From: Bradyrhizobium sp. cir1
GTDB lineage: Bacteria; Pseudomonadota; Alphaproteobacteria; Rhizobiales; Xanthobacteraceae
DNA: 64,000 nt
NCBI RefSeq assembly: GCF_014198245.1
Contig: NZ_JACIHE010000014.1
Coordinates: forward strand, 1-64,000
Direction of reading: 5' to 3'
Positions 60,839 to 64,000 of the stretch are shown piece after piece (position 1 is the first letter of the stretch; every line of letters starts with the position of its first letter). Under the pieces are notes generated by a model. That model was not told where the DNA came from. It saw only the letters and a list, made by a program, of their open reading frames with translations, and did no database searches. Both the position numbers and the translations under genes were made by a program.

Positions 60839-61408
60839 TCAGCGCCTTGATGCGCGTTCAGCGAGAAACCTGGTGACGGGCCCTTCGTCACCGTACATCG
60901 CCTTCCAAAGATCGGCGCCTGAGGCCCAATCTCCCATCCATTGGGCAAAGCTAGGAGCTTCGTCGAAGAAGGCTTCTTTCCAATCGGAGCCGTCGTAGAC
61001 GTTCGGATCGAATATGCGCATCCGGAAATCTCCGTCTGCACAATCTACGCAGGACAAGATTGCGCATCCCCAGTGGCAGACAGGCAGAAGTCTCGCAGGC
61101 CACTTCCAATTCGGCTCGTCGGCACAGTCGCCCTGAAATTGCTCATAAATGGCAGGGGCGGTTTTGCCTGTATCGTCCGGCACACCATTGGTGAGCCCGA
61201 TCAGACCATACCCAGGCCCAAAACCACCATTACCGATCTCGGCGTAAATTCGTTTCAAGAGGGGCGGGAACGAGAATCCGAGTCGTTGTTCGTCGGATGC
61301 AACATCAGCAGGGTTGCTACGTGTCAATCTCGACCGCGAGCCTTTGCCAAGATCGGTAAGTCCCATCCTTAATCGCTGGTGGATGGCCGCAACAATCAAA
61401 TCGTCCAT
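60839..61408 (-). CDS. SMI1/KNR4 (SUKH) family protein
   Basis: This is a 189-residue cytoplasmic protein. The SUKH core is visible: EQRLGFSFPPLLKRIYAEIG, NGGFGPGYGLIGLTNG, ILSCVDCADGDFRMRIFDPN and FAQWMGDWASGADLW. SUKH proteins in bacteria are commonly immunity proteins against nuclease toxins. No toxin gene is adjacent, so it is an orphan immunity gene or a housekeeping member. The ribosome site is weak at both 61408 and 61438. It is convergent with dadA, only 6 bases apart. Confidence 0.85.
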   Translation of the reverse strand: MDDLIVAAIHQRLRMGLTDLGKGSRSRLTRSNPADVASDEQRLGFSFPPLLKRIYAEIGNGGFGPGYGLIGLTNGVPDDTGKTAPAIYEQFQGDCADEPNWKWPARLLPVCHWGCAILSCVDCADGDFRMRIFDPNVYDGSDWKEAFFDEAPSFAQWMGDWASGADLWKAMYGDEGPVTRFLAERASRR

Positions 61409-61462
61409 CGGAGCTTCTTTCAAAGATGACGCGGTCATCTCAGCACATCAAAGGGATGCGTG

Positions 61463-62125
61463 CTACCCCGCCCCCGTCACGCAGTTCACCCACAGCACCA
61501 CGGCCTTCGCATCCTGCGCCGGGTTCGAAAACCGGTGCGGCCGTCGGCTGGCAAACCGAAAACTGTCGCCTTGCTTCAGCGACCACGTTTCGCTGTCCAC
61601 CGTCAGCATCATCTCGCCTTCGAGCACGAGGCCGGCCTCTTCGCCGTCATGGGTGTAGAGCTCGTCGCCGGTGGAGCCGCCGGGCTCCAGATGCACCAGG
61701 AACAGGTTGAGCCTGTTGTCGGCGCTCGCCGGGCTCAGCAATTGCTTCGACACACCGGTGCGCCAGAGCTTCAGCTCGGGGCGCTGCAGGCCGCGCGTCA
61801 CCACCTGGTCGGACGCGCCGTCGGCGCCCGGGCTCGCGCCGAACAGTGCGGCGATGCCGACGCCGAGCACGTCGGCGAGCGTCGCCAGCACGCGCAGCGA
61901 CGGCGACGACAGGCCGCGCTCGATCTGGCTGAGGAAGCCGATCGACAGCTCCGTGCGCGCGGCGACCATCTCCAGCGAGAACTGCCTGACGCGCCTGAGA
62001 TTGCGGATGCGACGACCGACCGCGACGTCCATCGCGGGCTCGGCCGGTTTGGCGACGGCTTTGGCTCTCGCCTTCCTGGCCGGCTTTGCGGCGGCCGGTT
62101 TGCGCATTCTTTTGCCACCGCTCAC
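61463..62125 (-). CDS. XRE-cupin regulator of the amino-acid ABC transporter
   Basis: This is a 220-residue protein. A basic Ala/Lys-rich N-terminal tail (RKPAAAKPARKARAKAVAKP) precedes an XRE HTH at about 34-90 (IRNLRRVRQFSLEMVAARTE, IGFLSQIERGLSSPSLRVLA) and a cupin at about 140-212 (LYTHDGEEAGLVLEGEMMLT, GDSFRFASRRPHRFSNP). It is divergent from the ABC-transporter genes, and a perfect inverted repeat lies in the gap. The start is GTG 62125 or ATG 62107. Confidence 0.92.
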   Translation of the reverse strand: MSGGKRMRKPAAAKPARKARAKAVAKPAEPAMDVAVGRRIRNLRRVRQFSLEMVAARTELSIGFLSQIERGLSSPSLRVLATLADVLGVGIAALFGASPGADGASDQVVTRGLQRPELKLWRTGVSKQLLSPASADNRLNLFLVHLEPGGSTGDELYTHDGEEAGLVLEGEMMLTVDSETWSLKQGDSFRFASRRPHRFSNPAQDAKAVVLWVNCVTGAG

Positions 62126-62186
62126 GTCAAACCGCTTCCTTCATGTGCATGAAAACCGCTTGCATCACTGGCGAAAGTGTGACCAA

Positions 62187-62206
62187 ATTTTCATATTGGT
62201 GAAAAT
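62187..62206. promoter_or_regulatory. Perfect inverted repeat ATTTTCA-N6-TGAAAAT
   Basis: The 20-base palindrome lies 62 bases upstream of the XRE-cupin start and 82 bases upstream of the ABC substrate-binding gene. It is the clearest operator candidate for that regulator. Confidence 0.55.
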
Positions 62207-62287
62207 AGGCCGAAACGGCTTGGCCCGCAACGTCTGCGATCAAGACATCTGCGAGGCCCACTTCGGCCGGGCCCAAAGGGGGATGCG

Positions 62288-63046
62288 ATGAAGCGTTTTG
62301 TTCAGGCCGCGATTGCGGCGCTCGCGCTGTTTGCCGCCGCGCCTGGCTCGGCGCAGCAGGTGCTGAAGGTCGGCTCGACGCCGACAGGCATTCCCTTCAC
62401 CTTCCTCGACACCAAGACCAACACCATCCAGGGCATCATGGTCGATATCATCACCGAGGTCGGCAAGGACGCCGGCCTCAACGTGCAGATCGAGCCAATG
62501 GCGTTCTCGGCACTGATCCCGTCGCTGACCTCGAGCAAGATCGACATCATCGCGGCTGCGATGTTCATCACCGCGCCGCGCAAGGAGGTCGTCGACTTCT
62601 CCGACCCGATCTACACCTACGGCGAGGGCCTCGTGGTGCCGAAGGGCGACACCAAGGCTTACACCACCCAGGAAGACCTGAAGGGCGAGACCGTCGGCGC
62701 CCAGGTCGGCACCGCCTTCGTCGATGCGCTGAAGAAGTCCGGCCTGTTCGCGGACGTGAAGGCCTACGACACCATCCCCGACATCCTGCGCGACGTGAAC
62801 ACCGGCCGTCTCAAGGCTGGCTTCGCCGACTATCCCATCCTCGCCTATAACCTGAAGCAGGGCGGTTTCCCCGAGGTGCGTCTCGTCGACGGCTACAAGC
62901 CCGTCACCGTCGGCTCGGTCGGTATCGGCGTGCGCAAGGGCGAGAGCGCGCTGCTCGGCAAGATCAACGCCTCGCTGGCGAAGCTGAAGGCCAACGGCAC
63001 CATCGACAAGATCCTCGATAAATGGGGCCTGAAGGCGCAGGGTTGA
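62288..63046 (+). CDS. Amino-acid ABC transporter, periplasmic substrate-binding protein
   Basis: This is a 252-residue protein with a signal peptide (MKRFVQAAIAALALFAAAPG, cleavage near SAQQV). The family-3 solute-binding pattern is clear: VGSTPTGIPFTFLDTKTN, IDIIAAAMFITAPRKEVVDF and GVRKGESALLGKINASLAKL. It captures a polar amino acid or related amine. It is the first gene of the transporter operon; the permease and ATPase follow. Confidence 0.93.
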   Translation: MKRFVQAAIAALALFAAAPGSAQQVLKVGSTPTGIPFTFLDTKTNTIQGIMVDIITEVGKDAGLNVQIEPMAFSALIPSLTSSKIDIIAAAMFITAPRKEVVDFSDPIYTYGEGLVVPKGDTKAYTTQEDLKGETVGAQVGTAFVDALKKSGLFADVKAYDTIPDILRDVNTGRLKAGFADYPILAYNLKQGGFPEVRLVDGYKPVTVGSVGIGVRKGESALLGKINASLAKLKANGTIDKILDKWGLKAQG

Positions 63047-63074
63047 TCGATAGAGGCTGATCGAAAGCTGCCCG

Positions 63075-63728
63075 ATGAAAGGCTTCTGGCACGACGCTGC
63101 CGAGTTCTTCCCGATCCTGATGAACGGCGTCGCATTGACGATCGTCGTCACCATCGGCTCGCTGCTGCTCTCGACCCTGCTCGGTCTCGTCTGGGCGATG
63201 ATGCGGGTCTCCGGCATCAAGGCGCTGTCGATGCTCAGCGCCAGCCTGATCAACGTGATCCGCGGCATCCCGATCATCGTCCTCTTGTTCTATCTCTACT
63301 TCGTGATGCCGGATCTCGGCGTCACGCTGTCGGCCTTGCAGGCCGCCATCCTCGGGCTCGGCATCGCCTACTCGGCCTATCAGGCCGAAAACTTCCGCGC
63401 CGGCATCGAGGCCATCGACAAGGGCCAGATCGAGGCGGCGCAGTCGATCGGCATGGGCTGGTGGCTCACCATGCGCCGCGTGGTGCTGCCGCAGGCCGTG
63501 CGCATCGTGCTGCCGCCCTACGGCAATGTCATGATCATGATGCTGAAGGACTCTTCGCAAGCCTCGACCATCACGGTCGCCGAGCTCGCGCTGCAGGGCA
63601 AGCTGATTGCGTCCTCGACCTTCAAGAACACCAGCGTGTTCACGCTGGTTGCGCTGATGTATCTCACCATGAGCATTCCTTTGATCCTGCTGGTCCGTCA
63701 TTTCGAGAAGCGGGCCGGCAAGAAATGA
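63075..63728 (+). CDS. Amino-acid ABC transporter permease
   Basis: This is a 217-residue inner-membrane permease of the HisM/GlnP type with about five hydrophobic segments. The ATPase-contact EAA loop is GQIEAAQSIGMGWWLTMRRV with VLPQAVRIVLPPYGN. It lies 28 bases after the binding-protein gene and its stop overlaps the ATPase start (ATGA). Confidence 0.93.
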   Translation: MKGFWHDAAEFFPILMNGVALTIVVTIGSLLLSTLLGLVWAMMRVSGIKALSMLSASLINVIRGIPIIVLLFYLYFVMPDLGVTLSALQAAILGLGIAYSAYQAENFRAGIEAIDKGQIEAAQSIGMGWWLTMRRVVLPQAVRIVLPPYGNVMIMMLKDSSQASTITVAELALQGKLIASSTFKNTSVFTLVALMYLTMSIPLILLVRHFEKRAGKK

Positions 63729-64000
63729 TCGAGCTGAGCGACGTCCACAAGAGCTTTGGCGAGGTCGAGGTGCTCAAGGGCATCACGGCTTCCGTCGAGA
63801 AGGGCGAGGTGGTCTGCATCATCGGTCCCTCGGGCTCCGGCAAATCCACCATCCTGCGCTGCATCAACGGGCTAGAAAGCTACGACCGCGGCGAGATCAG
63901 CGTCGAGGGATTGAAGGTCGACCGCGACGCGCCGTCGATCGTGAACATCCGCACCCAGGTGTCGATGGTGTTCCAGCGCTTCAACCTGTTCCCGCACCGC
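63725..64000 (+). CDS. Amino-acid ABC transporter ATP-binding protein (cut by window end)
   Basis: The first 92 residues are present: MIELSDVHKSFGEVEVLKGI, Walker A GPSGSGKSTILRCINGLE, and the Q-loop VSMVFQRFNLFPHR. This is a GlnQ/HisP-type ATPase. The gene continues past 64000; the normal length is about 240-260 residues. Its ATG lies inside the permease stop. Confidence 0.92.
   Translation, partial: MIELSDVHKSFGEVEVLKGITASVEKGEVVCIIGPSGSGKSTILRCINGLESYDRGEISVEGLKVDRDAPSIVNIRTQVSMVFQRFNLFPHR

Overview
The window reads as chromosome of a Bradyrhizobium-type alphaproteobacterium (Nitrobacteraceae). The support is high GC, a ctrA/chpT cell-cycle phosphorelay, an EipA/DUF1134 protein, rskA-type anti-sigma, many intergenic REP-like doublets of the kinds common in Bradyrhizobium and Rhodopseudomonas, and flagellar and chemotaxis genes in alphaproteobacterial arrangement. 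The genus is an inference from gene content and protein style; no search was run.

Layout. 0.2-5 kb: an animal-type haem peroxidase, small secreted proteins, a GreA/GreB-family factor and a DedA-like membrane protein. 5.1-10.1 kb: a soluble five-GAF histidine kinase, its single-domain response regulator and a tandem universal stress protein. 10.3-16.2 kb: one 1979-codon DUF4011/SF1 helicase/Vsr-like nuclease/DUF3320 gene, a probable anti-phage defence protein, beside tRNA-Val(CAC). 16.8-20.3 kb: envelope and housekeeping genes (coiled-coil protein, EipA, YHS protein, CysQ). 20.5-27.3 kb: chpT followed by cheA-cheW-cheY-cheB-cheR. 28-30 kb: a trio of glutathionylspermidine-synthase-like, DUF1190 and DUF350 genes. 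30.5-33.5 kb: ctrA divergent from fliI-fliJ. 33.9-38.7 kb: ECF sigma and RskA anti-sigma, an AraC regulator, an NDH-2-like flavoprotein and a small membrane protein. 39-41.2 kb: flhA. 41.2-43.2 kb: a low-GC accessory patch with an orphan gene and repeats. 43.2-47.6 kb: a six-gene copper-tolerance operon divergent from an MFS transporter. 49-57 kb: DUF4864 protein, dienelactone hydrolase-like enzyme, TetR, a three-subunit molybdenum aldehyde oxidoreductase and an LprI-like protein. 57.4-64 kb: amino-acid metabolism: two XRE-cupin regulators, an omega-aminotransferase, D-amino-acid dehydrogenase, an SMI1/KNR4 protein and an amino-acid ABC transporter cut by the window end.

How the parts work together. 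ChpT passes phosphate to CtrA. Near-consensus CtrA boxes (TTAA-N7-TTAA type) lie upstream of flhA, ctrA, fliI and the che operon, so motility, chemotaxis and cell cycle look wired together here. Six GANTC methylation sites crowd the ctrA-fliI intergenic region. A chain of three mini-ORFs, each stop overlapping the next start, leads directly into fliI.

Most unusual signals: the giant helicase-nuclease gene with an N-terminal transglutaminase-like Cys/His pair; the fliI leader mini-ORF chain; the GANTC cluster; the low-GC orphan gene beside flhA; and one dispersed repeat family found both beside the helicase and beside that orphan gene.
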